NCBI GenBank assembly: GCA_937922785.1
Contig: CALAJQ010000023.1
Coordinates: forward strand, 124,001-188,000
Direction of reading: 5' to 3'
Origin: an uncultured Acidimicrobiales bacterium
GTDB lineage: Bacteria; Actinomycetota; Acidimicrobiia; Acidimicrobiales; SZUA-35
Length of the DNA stretch: 64,000 nt
Part shown: piece after piece, positions 19,066-28,428 of the stretch
Numbering within the stretch: the stretch's first letter is position 1
Layout of the letters: each line of letters starts with the position of its first letter
Position numbers and translations under genes: made by a program
Notes under the pieces: generated by a model
The model's database searches: none
What the model was told of the DNA's origin: nothing
Seen by the model: the letters and a program-made list of their open reading frames with translations, nothing else

Positions 19066-19362
19066 TTACTTGCGCTTCTTGCCAGCGGTTAGTAGCCATG
19101 CCTTCATTGGGGCTGATGTTGAGAGCTTGATTGAACGGCTCTTCTTGATCTTGATGGTCTCGCCAGTCTGTGGGTTGCGGCCCTTACGTGCGCCGCGCTC
19201 TCCCATTGAGAATGTGCCAAATCCTGGCCAAGTTACCTTCTCGCCCGACTTAACCTGCTCGGCTGAGTAATCGAAGAATGCTCCGAGAACTGCTTCTGCT
19301 GACTTCTTGTCAGTGCCTGCGCGGTCTGCGACTGCGGTAATCATTTCTGCTTTAGTTGCCAT
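19066..19362 (-). CDS. hup: HU/IHF-family nucleoid protein
   Basis: 98 residues, a complete HU fold. The dimer region (MATKAEMITAVADRAG) is followed by VTWPGFGTFSMGERGARKGRNP, the start of the DNA-binding beta arm with the intercalating proline segment RNPQTGE, and a basic C-terminal helix (AWLLTAGKKRK). It lacks the long Lys/Ala-rich tail of mycobacterial and streptomycete HupB/HupS. It is monocistronic, ended by a strong terminator. CAGGAG lies upstream of ATG 19362 with a 9-10 nt spacing. Confidence 0.95.
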   Translation of the reverse strand: MATKAEMITAVADRAGTDKKSAEAVLGAFFDYSAEQVKSGEKVTWPGFGTFSMGERGARKGRNPQTGETIKIKKSRSIKLSTSAPMKAWLLTAGKKRK

Positions 19363-19464
19363 GTAGCCCTACTCCTGTAAGTCCGTTAGGTGAAACAGGT
19401 AATGAACTCGCGTTTTGACCCCAAGTGGCGGATAGTCAGGTGGTCGCTTGTCACACTAGGTGCC

Positions 19465-19480
19465 GAAACTGCCCAGTTTC
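19465..19480. promoter_or_regulatory. Short palindrome GAAACTG-CC-CAGTTTC
   Basis: A perfect 7-bp inverted repeat with two central bases in the 190-nt interval upstream of the HU gene. It is a plausible operator or small hairpin; nothing else in that interval is recognisable. Confidence 0.35.
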
Positions 19481-19552
19481 TGGATCAATTCGGCCAACAT
19501 TGCAGACACCGAGCGATAGATCCTAGGGGCGCTTTGTGGTTCGAACTGGTAG

Positions 19553-20494
19553 CTAACGGGCTTGCTCGATCAGCCAAACGGCGGCCTCAGGATGAGGAGT
19601 GGGAATCTTCAACGCAACATCTGACCCTGCTGGATTCGCCCCAAATAGTGTCCAGCGATGGTCAATTGACCAATCTTCAAAACCCAACAATTGCGCTATG
19701 GCGTCCTGGGCGCCCCGGAGTGTGGGAAGTTGCGTCGCCGAGTCGGCTCCGCCGGAACTAAGAATCAGCACCTCAGAACTGGCCAACGTTGTTTCGCCTC
19801 GACAACCTGGACCGTCAATGCAAATCACTATCGAGCCTTCAGGATCTGCTTCAGCTCCAGCCTTCATTCCGGTCACAACAAACGACCGACCCATGCTTAG
19901 CGGCAGATCTGAGCGAGTGGGTTCCGAAGTCACGATCTGACCGAATTCCAACTCGAATCTGTCTTGGCTTCGCTCCTCGGCGATCAGCACTTCACGTTGG
20001 TCGCCCGTTGTTAGGTCAACAATCGTCGGGCGTCCAAACTCATTCACATAAAGAAGCGTCTTATCAACTAGATGGTTGCGAACCGGCTCGTCGTTACCTG
20101 GTCGGCCGACATAGCTCGGGTCTCGGTTGGTGGTTGAAAGCGGGCCTACATCAGTAACCGTTGCATCAAGACCAGTGGAGCTGGGCTGGTACCGACTAGT
20201 CCTGGGCTTATTACTTAGCTCGCCCGTTCCAACTGTGGAAGGCACGTTCGGTATTGCCTGTTCGACCGGGCGATCAACCCCTAACAACAGCAGTGCGGCG
20301 ATAGCGGCTAGGACTAGGACCCCCACCATTTGAACTCTGCTTACCTCGAGCTCGACCGTCTCTGCATCAGCGCTAACCAGACTGTTGCTATCGGTTGCAT
20401 CGATGATTTCGATAAGGCTTACTGGCTCAACGTTCGGTACCGCAGCATTCGGGATGCAATTGCTCTCTGGCGATCTATCGCCTAACGAAGCCAT
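19553..20494 (-). CDS. Membrane-anchored protein of unknown function
   Basis: 313 residues, not recognised. About 55 acidic N-terminal residues, then one membrane helix (about 56-73, VLVLAAIAALLLLGV), then a 230-residue extracytoplasmic part. That part has beta-rich segments (TLLYVNEFGRPTIVDLTTGDQREVLI, shown as two strands) and two cysteines close together (ICIDGPGC) that could pair. The type II topology resembles anti-sigma or sensor proteins but no such domain is evident. It is a single gene, divergent from the M20 peptidase. Confidence 0.7.
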   Translation of the reverse strand: MASLGDRSPESNCIPNAAVPNVEPVSLIEIIDATDSNSLVSADAETVELEVSRVQMVGVLVLAAIAALLLLGVDRPVEQAIPNVPSTVGTGELSNKPRTSRYQPSSTGLDATVTDVGPLSTTNRDPSYVGRPGNDEPVRNHLVDKTLLYVNEFGRPTIVDLTTGDQREVLIAEERSQDRFELEFGQIVTSEPTRSDLPLSMGRSFVVTGMKAGAEADPEGSIVICIDGPGCRGETTLASSEVLILSSGGADSATQLPTLRGAQDAIAQLLGFEDWSIDHRWTLFGANPAGSDVALKIPTPHPEAAVWLIEQAR

Positions 20495-20574
20495 TCGCTT
20501 GAGCCTAGAACAGGACCACCACCTGAGTCTTTGGCAATCTGGATTGTCCGGCCCGCGGCCGCCAGACTGTCACT

Positions 20575-21912
20575 ATGACGAACTCCAACACCGGCCTGAC
20601 TGTCGAACTGCTCCAAACGCTGATTCGCAACCAATGCGTGAATGAAGGCACCGTGGATTCGGGACACGAAAGCCGAAACGCCGATGTGCTCCAGACCTAT
20701 CTCGAGGGGGCCGGAATCGCCATCGAGCGATTCGAGGCGGCACCGGGTCGGGTCTCTTTGGTGGGCCGTATTGAAGGCACAGATCCTGACGCGCCGTCGC
20801 TTTTGCTGAACGGCCACACCGACGTCGTGCCTGCCAATCCGGCGGGCTGGACACATGACCCATTCGGCGGAGAACTGATCGACGGCGAAGTTTGGGGGCG
20901 AGGAGCAGTAGACATGTTGAACCTCACCTCGTCGATGGCGGTTGCAGCCAAAATTGTCGCTAGCCGAAAGAAACGACTTCGTGGCGATCTCATCTTCTTC
21001 GCCGTCGCCGACGAGGAGAACGGATCCAAATATGGGGCGCGTTTCATGGGCGAGAAACATCCGGAGGCAATCACCGCTGACTATGTCCTCACAGAGAACG
21101 GTGGACTTCATTCCGAAACTGGCGATGGCAGGACGGTCACTGTGAACATCGGCGAAAAGGGAATCGGTTGGAATCGACTTACCGTTCGCGGGACACCCGG
21201 CCACGGTTCACAGCCATACAAGTCCGACAACGCTCTCATGAAGGCCGCCGCTGTGGTGCAACGAATCGGCGAATTCCAGCCACCAGCAAAGATGCATGAA
21301 CTCTGGCGGGGCCAAGTAGCAGCAATGCCCTATGACGACGAAACAAAGGCCGCACTGTTGGACCCTGACCGAATCAAAGAAACGCTTGCCGCTATGCCCC
21401 GAGCATCGGGCGCCGGCTTTTTGCATGCCTGCACCCACACCACGTTCTCACCCAATGTGATCGCGTCCCAACACAAGACAAACGTCATTCCAGACACCGT
21501 GCACATCGAGGTCGACACTCGGACGATGCCGGGCGATGGGCATGAAGAAGTCAAGACCTATTTGCGTGAGGCCATGGGAGACTTGGCCGACCACGTAGAG
21601 ATCGAGCCACTATTGAACGAGCCTTCGAGTATGAGCCCGATGGGCAACCCACTTTGGGACTCACTGCAGAAAGCAGTCAATAATCCGTTCCCTGATGCCC
21701 GCATTGATCCCGGCTTTATTGTGGGGTTCACCGACGCCCGGGTTCATCGTGAACTCGGTGCGATTACCTACGGAGCAGGGCTCTTTGCGGATTCGCTTAC
21801 TAAGGCCGAATACGGAAGCCGTTTCCACGGAAATAACGAACGGATCGATGTTGAATCACTTGGTCTCACCACCCAGCTTTGGCTAGATGTCATCGACGAT
21901 TTACTCGGCTAA
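20575..21912 (+). CDS. M20 family metallopeptidase (ArgE/DapE/CPG2-like)
   Basis: 445 residues. The two-zinc site is readable: first histidine in LLNGHTDVVP, bridging aspartate in WGRGAVDM, catalytic Glu pair in VADEENGSKYGARF, and a C-terminal RFHGNNERI with the last histidine. A dimerisation-domain segment (GEKGIGWNRLTVRGTPGHGSQP) separates the halves. The family cleaves N-acyl amino acids or dipeptides; substrate is not deducible. No ribosome binding site precedes ATG 20575, so a leaderless or weakly translated message is possible. It precedes the phosphotransferase gene by 67 nt. Confidence 0.92.
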   Translation: MTNSNTGLTVELLQTLIRNQCVNEGTVDSGHESRNADVLQTYLEGAGIAIERFEAAPGRVSLVGRIEGTDPDAPSLLLNGHTDVVPANPAGWTHDPFGGELIDGEVWGRGAVDMLNLTSSMAVAAKIVASRKKRLRGDLIFFAVADEENGSKYGARFMGEKHPEAITADYVLTENGGLHSETGDGRTVTVNIGEKGIGWNRLTVRGTPGHGSQPYKSDNALMKAAAVVQRIGEFQPPAKMHELWRGQVAAMPYDDETKAALLDPDRIKETLAAMPRASGAGFLHACTHTTFSPNVIASQHKTNVIPDTVHIEVDTRTMPGDGHEEVKTYLREAMGDLADHVEIEPLLNEPSSMSPMGNPLWDSLQKAVNNPFPDARIDPGFIVGFTDARVHRELGAITYGAGLFADSLTKAEYGSRFHGNNERIDVESLGLTTQLWLDVIDDLLG

Positions 21913-21979
21913 GGTCGGCCTCGGCCCGACTAGACTCTGAGCGTTCGGTCAAGCTCGGAGAAGGAAACCCACCACACAA

Positions 21980-22945
21980 ATGCAGCCGTTCGCTGAGTTA
22001 TCCAAGACTGGGCAGTCGCTCCGACTAGCTCATCTTGCACGGCAAGTGGCTGAGCGAGACTATGGCCTCAAAGAGGTTCGGGTAAGAATTCTGGCCTCGG
22101 CGTTCAACTCGATTTTTCGTGTCGATTCAAACGAGGGCCGGTTCACGCTAAGAGTTAGCGGGCTCTGTCGAATACATCACCCCGCCACTGAACAAATCGA
22201 GGCTGATTGGCTTCGGCAATTAGAACGCTACGGAATCAAAGCTCCAGTTAACATCCCGTCGATTGACCATCAGCCTTCCGTCATTGCCAACATGCCCAGT
22301 GTCGAAGGCGATCGCATCTGTTCGATGTTTACATGGGTGCCTGGCCGGCCCATCGCAGACAAGATGTCACGTTCGATTATCAGCGAAAGTGGCGCACTGT
22401 TAGCGGCGCTACACGATCACGCTGCGGTGGCCAGTCCTCATATCAAAAACGCGCCTGAAGTAGCGGCGCGTCACGCGGTCTACATGCCAACCGAAAATCG
22501 GGTTCTGCACTATCAATCGCAATTTGGGTCACTACTTGTTGAGGCTTACGCGCGGTCACAAGGAACTATCGATTCCTTGTGGCAGGTGCCGCCGCATGAA
22601 CCGCACCTCCTTCATGGCGATTTTGGCCCCCGAAATGTTGTGACGTGGATCAAACAGAACTACCCCGTCGACTTTCAGGATCTTCAATACGGATTCGACG
22701 TGCAGGATCTAGGAATTACTCTGGCCGACCTACGCAGGAATCATCCCGAATTCATAACGCCATTCATCCAGGGCTACTCCCAGGTTCGACCCTGGCCCGA
22801 CATGGGCGCCGATCTGGAAAACAGCCTGGCAATTGCCCGCAGCCTCAACCTCATGAACCTCAGCATGCACCTAGAACGCCCCGGTCTTGGGAAATACCTC
22901 GAGTCCCATTGCCGCCGAATCCGACGCTTGATGGAAGCTAGCTAG
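21980..22945 (+). CDS. Aminoglycoside phosphotransferase-fold kinase
   Basis: 321 residues of the APH/choline kinase fold. The catalytic loop is LLHGDFGPRNVV (about residue 212) and the metal-binding aspartate is in VDFQDLQYGF. N-terminal VRILASAFNSIFRV is the nucleotide loop. The family includes homoserine, fructosamine and choline kinases as well as drug phosphotransferases; here the substrate is unknown. GGAGAAGGAAACC lies upstream of ATG 21980. Convergent with citrate synthase, with 6 nt between the stops. Confidence 0.85.
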   Translation: MQPFAELSKTGQSLRLAHLARQVAERDYGLKEVRVRILASAFNSIFRVDSNEGRFTLRVSGLCRIHHPATEQIEADWLRQLERYGIKAPVNIPSIDHQPSVIANMPSVEGDRICSMFTWVPGRPIADKMSRSIISESGALLAALHDHAAVASPHIKNAPEVAARHAVYMPTENRVLHYQSQFGSLLVEAYARSQGTIDSLWQVPPHEPHLLHGDFGPRNVVTWIKQNYPVDFQDLQYGFDVQDLGITLADLRRNHPEFITPFIQGYSQVRPWPDMGADLENSLAIARSLNLMNLSMHLERPGLGKYLESHCRRIRRLMEAS

Positions 22946-22951
22946 AAACCA

Positions 22952-24100
22952 CTATTCCGACCCCCGTGGTTCAGGGCCCACATAGATCGCGCTAGGCCGA
23001 ATGATCTTGTTGTTGTCGGCTTGTTCACATACATGGGCCGACCACCCGATAACTCGACTGACAGTAAACGTCGAGGTGAACAAGTCAGCTGGAAGCCCCG
23101 CCAGGTACAGAACAATTCCGGCATAAAACTCTACGTTGGTGACAATTTTTGAGTCCGGTTTCCATTGCTCGAGGTAGCTAAGAATCCGAGACTCGATTTC
23201 TACTGCCCGCTCGACCAGGTCGCCACCGTGAGCCACGGCCACCTCACGCAGCATCGTCGACCGCGGGTCATCAGCCCGGTAAACGGCGTGGCCGAATCCC
23301 ATGATCTTCTCACCACGGTCGAGACGTTGCTTAAGCCAAGTCTCGGTGTTCTGGGGGTCACCAATCTCTTCGATCATTGATAGCGCCAGTGCTGGTGCTC
23401 CGCCGTGCAGTGGTCCCGATAGCGCTCCGACTCCAGCGCAGATTGCGGAAACAAAATCGGCTCCGGTGCTAGTGACTACTCGGCTTGCGAACGTTGAAGC
23501 GTTAAAACCGTGGTCGATCGTTGAGGTCAGATACGCCTCGACCATTCGGGCTCTTTGCTCAGAGACAACTACCCCCGTCGCCATGCGGATCCAGTCAGCG
23601 GCGTGGCCCAGCGACGGATCTGGATGGATGACATCGAGGCCTTTACGTCGCCGATACGTGGCAGCTAGAAGTGTTGGCACGGCGGCAGCAATAGCGGTGG
23701 CCACCTGCTGCCGCTCGCTAGGTGATTGGTCAATCGAGGCCCCAACATTGCGAGCCACCAGCGGCAACAAAGCAATCAAACCCAGATGAGGCGCAGTCGT
23801 GGCAACTGCCACGGCGTCAACTACCTCGGCCGCCACCGTGACCTCGCGCTGGCGTCCAATTGAGCGAGCAAACTCGGCCGCAACTTCAGGCGACTCAGGC
23901 AGCTCACCGTTCAAAAGCAGATGCCACACTGCCTCCACTGACTCAGTCCGAGCCAAAGCCGACGCGTCATATTGCCGATAGTGATAGAAACCCTCGCTCC
24001 CTCGCACGGACCCAATCGAGGTCTGGGCTGCGGCCACTCCCTTAAGTCCGGCTGGCACTTGAATGAGTCCGCTGTCGGTTCGAGTAAGTTCGTATTCCAT
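22952..24100 (-). CDS. Citrate synthase (CitA-like)
   Basis: 382 residues from ATG 24100 (MEYELTRTDS); a TTG seven codons upstream is less likely. The active-site elements are present: GPLHGGAP, GFGHAVYRADDPR and NVEFYAG, with E in place of the D seen in E. coli, as commonly found in short actinobacterial CitA enzymes. RPSAIYVGPEPR closes the protein. It condenses oxaloacetate with acetyl-CoA, or propionyl-CoA for methylcitrate synthases; I cannot separate these. It is divergent from the HTH-citrate synthase fusion, sharing an operator-rich 87-nt region. Confidence 0.92.
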   Translation of the reverse strand: MEYELTRTDSGLIQVPAGLKGVAAAQTSIGSVRGSEGFYHYRQYDASALARTESVEAVWHLLLNGELPESPEVAAEFARSIGRQREVTVAAEVVDAVAVATTAPHLGLIALLPLVARNVGASIDQSPSERQQVATAIAAAVPTLLAATYRRRKGLDVIHPDPSLGHAADWIRMATGVVVSEQRARMVEAYLTSTIDHGFNASTFASRVVTSTGADFVSAICAGVGALSGPLHGGAPALALSMIEEIGDPQNTETWLKQRLDRGEKIMGFGHAVYRADDPRSTMLREVAVAHGGDLVERAVEIESRILSYLEQWKPDSKIVTNVEFYAGIVLYLAGLPADLFTSTFTVSRVIGWSAHVCEQADNNKIIRPSAIYVGPEPRGSE

Positions 24101-24126
24101 AGATTCAGCTTGACCAATCAAGCAGC

Positions 24127-24158
24127 ATTGATCAATATTGATTCAGTCAACATTGACT
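24127..24158. promoter_or_regulatory. Overlapping palindromes between the two citrate synthase genes
   Basis: ATTGATCAAT (24127-24136), ATCAATATTGAT (24131-24142) and AGTCAA-CA-TTGACT (24145-24158) are perfect dyads packed into 32 bp of the divergent promoter region. TTGACT-like -35 boxes are embedded in both directions. They look like a dimeric regulator site controlling both genes. Confidence 0.6.
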
Positions 24159-24187
24159 TGGGCAACCTCAAGGTTCACACTGCGCGT

Positions 24188-25414
24188 ATGGCTGATTCAA
24201 AGGACTTCTTGACCGCCCGCGAAGCTGCAGCTCGGCTCGGCGTTAAGCAGCAGACAATTTACGCGTACGTCAGCCGAGGCCTACTGACGCGCCAGCTGTC
24301 CCTCGATGGCCGGACGAGCCTTTATGACCCGCAAGAAATCACCGAGCTGCGAAGCGCCCGGCGCCGCACGACCTCTGGCGAGGTCACCACTGTGATCTCG
24401 TCCAGCATCACCAAAGTGGACGAAGCCGGCCACCTTTACAGAGGTGTGCCGGCTGCCTCACTACTGGGCGGTTCGTTTGAAGACGCAGTTACCCACCTTT
24501 GGGGACACAGCGGCTCCTGGGAGATTGATGCCGATCTACTAAGTCGGATTCGAACAATCCAAGACTTGATGCCGCAGGAGACTCCACTTATCGACCGGTT
24601 GAGAATGTCAGTGAACATCGTCTCTGCCCACGATGTCCTCCGGCATGATCCCAGCCCGTCAAACCATTGCCATGCTGGCCGGATGATGCTGACAGCGATG
24701 GTTGACGGGCTACCACAGCTGTCAGGCCACTCAAAACCAAGCCACAGCTCAGGACAGTTGTTGCCCGATCGCCTTTGGGGCGCCCTCACAGCAACACCGG
24801 CAACCAGCAGTCAACGCGACTGCCTGAAAGCAGCACTCATTCTCCTGGCCGACCATGGTCTGGCCGCTTCAACATTTGCTGCCCGCCTCGCCGCTTCAGT
24901 TCGGGCGGATCCGTACTCGGTCGTGTTGGCCGGCATGGGAGCAGTGGGAGGCCCACTTCACGGCGCTGCGTCAGCTCAGGTGCACCGTCTCTTAGATGAG
25001 GCGGCCGAGATTGGGGCCCAACGATGCATCGGCCAACGGCTTGCCAACAACGAGAAAATTCCCGGCATTGGCCATTTGGTCTACCGAACGGTTGACCCAA
25101 GAGAAGTAGCCCTGAGCGGCCTCATTTCTAACGCCTGGGCCGACGACCATCGACTCCAAGTGTTCCAGGACCTACGGTCGCTGCTGGCTGAACGCCTTGC
25201 CGTCCCCGCCAACGTCGACTTCGCCCTGGCCGGGCTGACTTGGTTGGCCAACATGACCCCTGAGGCCGGCCAGTGCATCTTTGTGGCCAGGACCGCTGGC
25301 TGGATCGCCCACGGCATCGAAGAATTTGGCGAGCAGCCAATACGCTTCCGGCCGGTTGCTCGCTGGGTGCCTGACCGTCCAGCCCTGCCCGAAGACAATC
25401 TCCGCCCTGACTAA
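24188..25414 (+). CDS. MerR-type HTH-citrate synthase fusion protein
   Basis: 408 residues from ATG 24188; the open frame begins further upstream but that part overlaps the operators and the divergent gene. An N-terminal helix-turn-helix of the MerR/excisionase type (FLTAREAAARLGVKQQTIYAY, here two helices, then VSRGLL) is followed by a citrate synthase domain. It keeps the catalytic residues GGPLHGAA, GIGHLVYRTVDPRE and NVDFALA, although the domain is more diverged than its neighbour. Either an active enzyme or a metabolite-sensing repressor using the synthase fold; its own promoter and that of the neighbour hold suitable dyads. Regulation of the divergent gene is inference. Confidence 0.88.
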   Translation: MADSKDFLTAREAAARLGVKQQTIYAYVSRGLLTRQLSLDGRTSLYDPQEITELRSARRRTTSGEVTTVISSSITKVDEAGHLYRGVPAASLLGGSFEDAVTHLWGHSGSWEIDADLLSRIRTIQDLMPQETPLIDRLRMSVNIVSAHDVLRHDPSPSNHCHAGRMMLTAMVDGLPQLSGHSKPSHSSGQLLPDRLWGALTATPATSSQRDCLKAALILLADHGLAASTFAARLAASVRADPYSVVLAGMGAVGGPLHGAASAQVHRLLDEAAEIGAQRCIGQRLANNEKIPGIGHLVYRTVDPREVALSGLISNAWADDHRLQVFQDLRSLLAERLAVPANVDFALAGLTWLANMTPEAGQCIFVARTAGWIAHGIEEFGEQPIRFRPVARWVPDRPALPEDNLRPD

Positions 25415-25550
25415 GGCGAGCTCAGGCCAGTAACTCTTCCACCCATAAGTGACCACAGGCACTGCCCCAGAGGTTGCCGACCAGAACTAACTGAGGGAGG
25501 ATTCTGTAAGCGGGCAACGAATGCCCAAGGCAACAAAAGGATGCGAAACG

Positions 25551-26186
25551 ATGTCAATCAAACTGGGCGACGAAGCACCAAACTTCACAGCACCCACCAC
25601 TGAAGGCGAAATCACATTCCACGATTGGAAGGCTGACTCTTGGGCTGTCTTCTTCTCACACCCCAAGGACTACACCCCCGTTTGCACAACCGAGCTTGGC
25701 TACACGGCAAAGTTAAAAGATGAGTTCGACAAGCGAAACGTCAAGGCCATTGCTCTAAGTGTTGACACCGTCGAAGACCACAACGGTTGGGTTGGCGACA
25801 TCGAAGAGACTCAAGGCACTGCAGTCAACTTCCCAATCATCGGCGACCCTGACCAGACGGTTGCAAACCTGTACGGCATGATTCATCCCAACGCCACCGA
25901 CACCATGACTGTGCGCAGCGTCTTCATCATTGACCCCAATAACAAGGTTCGCCTCACGCTCACATACCCGGCATCTACCGGCCGCAACTTCAACGAGATC
26001 ATCCGGGTCATTGACTCAATGCAACTAACCGATGGCTACAAGGTTGCAACGCCGGTTAACTGGGAGCACGGCAATGACGTAATCGTCTCGCCCGCAATCA
26101 GTACCGAAGACGCCAACGAAATGTTCCCAGGCGGAGTCACAGTAGTGAAGCCCTACCTTCGAACCACCGCCCAGCCTGACCTCTAA
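25551..26186 (+). CDS. 1-Cys peroxiredoxin (Prx6 family)
   Basis: 211 residues from ATG 25551 (MSIKLGDEAPNF), preferred over ATG 25521 because AAAAGG lies 10 nt before it and the family starts there. The peroxidatic cysteine is in HPKDYTPVCTTELG (about residue 46). No other cysteine exists in the chain, so it is a true 1-Cys enzyme needing an outside thiol. The C-terminal dimer domain (KVATPVNWEHGNDVIV) is typical of Prx6. It reduces hydrogen peroxide and alkyl hydroperoxides in the cytosol. The convergent gene overlaps its stop by 4 nt. Confidence 0.95.
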   Translation: MSIKLGDEAPNFTAPTTEGEITFHDWKADSWAVFFSHPKDYTPVCTTELGYTAKLKDEFDKRNVKAIALSVDTVEDHNGWVGDIEETQGTAVNFPIIGDPDQTVANLYGMIHPNATDTMTVRSVFIIDPNNKVRLTLTYPASTGRNFNEIIRVIDSMQLTDGYKVATPVNWEHGNDVIVSPAISTEDANEMFPGGVTVVKPYLRTTAQPDL

Positions 26187-27259
26187 GTTTTGAAGCTCGG
26201 GTGGTTTCCGAACGCAAGCTGTTCAACCACACCAATTCCTACTTTGTCACCCCAGGTCGCTCTTGAGAGGGCCTGGATGTGAATCATCGTTGGGTCTCGG
26301 GGGTCTACGTCGGCAAGCACGATCTCATCTCGGGTTGTGGCAAGCTCATCAATCCATCGACCGTGACGCCAAATCGGGTGACCATAACCAACACCGCTCA
26401 TATAGAAATGCAAGATCGGCGCGTAGCTGATCTCGACGGGGTCAGTCCCGCCTTCGAGTTTGGTTGACAGAGCTTCTGCCCATCTGCTGCCCGGTTGCCA
26501 AGTGACATCTAGTTTGGCGCGATCTCCGCGGACGACTCGATCAGGATCAAGGGTTGCCTCGCCATCAACCAACCGGGGCACCACTGCGCCACTCTGATGC
26601 CAGGCGTCACCGTTGGAGTCGTGGTTCAACGCGAAGTGAGTGCATTCTTCATCGAACACAACAGGGCACCAGATCCAGAAGAACTGGTTCATCGCCGCCG
26701 GACCAGCGATCCGGTCCCCTACTGGCCGGACTCCCCACGAGCGGTCTCGACACCCAACCACGTCGGACCCAATCTCAATGCGTTCTCCGTCGATGTCGAT
26801 CCAACCTTCCCAGCGGCCAAATTGGGTTAGCCGGGTGTAGTCAAACATGACTCGGTTCTTCAGCACCCATCGAAATCGGGGTTCCTCGATGGCCGGGCTG
26901 ATCGCCCGGAACGTAAGGTCAGCCGAAATCCCATGTTCAGCGCCGACAACGATGCGGTGCAGCACCATGGGCTCGACGATCTCCACAGTTATAGGGCCCA
27001 CTGAAGTGTCGGTTCGATCATCAGGAATGCGTCGAGACGCCCGCACGTTGTGCTGAACTCCGTTGCGAATAACCGAGAACGCACCGTCGGTCACCTGCCG
27101 GTTGGGATAGGTCCCGAACGCAAGAGCAAAAAACACATCGCCGTCTTGGCTGTAACCGTTGTAGAAAAAGCGGTCATACGCGTTGGGAGAGTCGGTGCCT
27201 GTGTGAAGGATGGGCTCGGGAGTCTGATGTATTGGATAGTCATCCAAGGGGTGCAACAT
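26183..27259 (-). CDS. CrtC/lipocalin-like protein of unknown function (DUF7064-type)
   Basis: 358 residues rich in beta strand and aromatic residues, resembling the hydroxyneurosporene dehydrogenase-like/tocopherol cyclase-like double lipocalin proteins common in actinobacteria. Landmarks are YDRFFYNGYS, FFALAFGTYPNRQV, RWEGWIDIDGERI, CRDRSWGVRPVG and GVGYGHPIWRHGRW. No signal peptide. A lipid or terpenoid ligand is suggested by the fold only. It starts 22 nt downstream of the phosphotransferase stop on the same strand, so they are likely cotranscribed. Confidence 0.7.
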   Translation of the reverse strand: MLHPLDDYPIHQTPEPILHTGTDSPNAYDRFFYNGYSQDGDVFFALAFGTYPNRQVTDGAFSVIRNGVQHNVRASRRIPDDRTDTSVGPITVEIVEPMVLHRIVVGAEHGISADLTFRAISPAIEEPRFRWVLKNRVMFDYTRLTQFGRWEGWIDIDGERIEIGSDVVGCRDRSWGVRPVGDRIAGPAAMNQFFWIWCPVVFDEECTHFALNHDSNGDAWHQSGAVVPRLVDGEATLDPDRVVRGDRAKLDVTWQPGSRWAEALSTKLEGGTDPVEISYAPILHFYMSGVGYGHPIWRHGRWIDELATTRDEIVLADVDPRDPTMIHIQALSRATWGDKVGIGVVEQLAFGNHPSFKT

Positions 27260-27281
27260 GAGTTGTTCTTTCAGTTTCTAA

Positions 27282-28370
27282 CTAGATGAGTGCTGCGACG
27301 TCGAGGGCAAGCATTTGAGCGCTATGGCGAGAAGCCATCGCAACAAACATCTCGTCACCACGGTCTGTCTGGCCAACAATCTGGGAGGCGATGACGGCCA
27401 TGATGTACCCCGAGCACGAGCCCAGGCGGTAACTGTGCCAAAGCTCCTCTGGGTCTTCGACAACTCCGTGGGCGGTGAGTTTCTGCGCGTAAAGGTCAAA
27501 GAGCTCTCGTTCATGATCGTGACGGTCAGCCGCCAACAATCCGGCACCCACGAAGTAGGCAACATCTACTGGCCCGTATCCCGAGGTTCCCGTCTGCCAG
27601 TCAACAACTGTGACCAGCGGTGCAGCTATTCCGTCACCGAACAGCATGTTGTCGAGGCGGAAGTCTCCGTGAAGCAAACATCGTGGCAAGTTATGCCCGG
27701 TCAAGACCGCCTCAATGTTCTCTCCAAGCCATTGCCCGTTCTTGACAATTGGGCTGGAAAGCTTGGTTTGGTAGCGATCTAGGAATCCGGGGAGCGTTGC
27801 CCGATAAAGAGCAACCCGGCCAGCTAGTGCTTCGGGGGTTACTGGGTCGATCCAGGAGAGCTTTTCTAGCTCTGCACCCATTCCCCAAGTTGATCCGTGA
27901 AGGTCAGCGGCGGCCGCAACAACGATTCTGGCGGTTTCAACATCGCAACCAGCTATCTGGTCACCCACAGTCGAAGGGTTGATGTCTTGCATGATCAGGG
28001 TGAAGTCATTGTCGGCCAACCGTTCGGCCACGTAGTAAACCTCGGGAGTCTTGACCGCAACTTTTGACTGAAGGTCCCGGTAGAAGCCAACCTCGCGTAT
28101 GTAGGTTCGAGTTGCTTCGGCTGCTGCTCGGCTTGTCGGATCGGGCGACGGAAACTTGCCAACGACTGTGTGGGGAAGAGCGTCATCGTCGATATCCCAA
28201 GTGAGGGTGAACCTTACGTTCTCACCAACCTGACCGGTACCGATGGATTGCTGGGCAACCGAGAGAATGCTGGCGTCAGGCACACCGTGGAATGAGGCAA
28301 GCACCCCGGTTAGCCAATCGGCGGTGATGTCGCCGTGGTGCAGGACTGGAAGGTCAGAACTCGGAGCCAC
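27282..28370 (-). CDS. APH-fold phosphotransferase (ecdysteroid/CoA-linked kinase-like)
   Basis: 362 residues starting with GTG 28370. Catalytic loop CLLHGDFRLDNMLFG (about 232) and metal aspartate in VVDWQTGTSGYGPVDVAYF are intact. ADNDFTLIMQDINPS is the hinge after the nucleotide-binding beta sheet. This subfamily often lies beside acyl-CoA dehydrogenases and CrtC-like proteins in actinobacterial lipid or steroid catabolism gene sets; here only the CrtC-like gene is present. Substrate unknown. Confidence 0.85.
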   Translation of the reverse strand: MAPSSDLPVLHHGDITADWLTGVLASFHGVPDASILSVAQQSIGTGQVGENVRFTLTWDIDDDALPHTVVGKFPSPDPTSRAAAEATRTYIREVGFYRDLQSKVAVKTPEVYYVAERLADNDFTLIMQDINPSTVGDQIAGCDVETARIVVAAAADLHGSTWGMGAELEKLSWIDPVTPEALAGRVALYRATLPGFLDRYQTKLSSPIVKNGQWLGENIEAVLTGHNLPRCLLHGDFRLDNMLFGDGIAAPLVTVVDWQTGTSGYGPVDVAYFVGAGLLAADRHDHERELFDLYAQKLTAHGVVEDPEELWHSYRLGSCSGYIMAVIASQIVGQTDRGDEMFVAMASRHSAQMLALDVAALI

Positions 28371-28428
28371 ACTGTGAGCTTAGGTCCGACTGCTTCCCCG
28401 GTTCCAAAGTGGATCTAGAGTTTGATTC

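Noticed and set aside
23972-24187. Upstream extension of the HTH-citrate synthase frame
   Set aside because: It overlaps the divergent citrate synthase gene and the palindromes, and the HTH domain begins right after ATG 24188.
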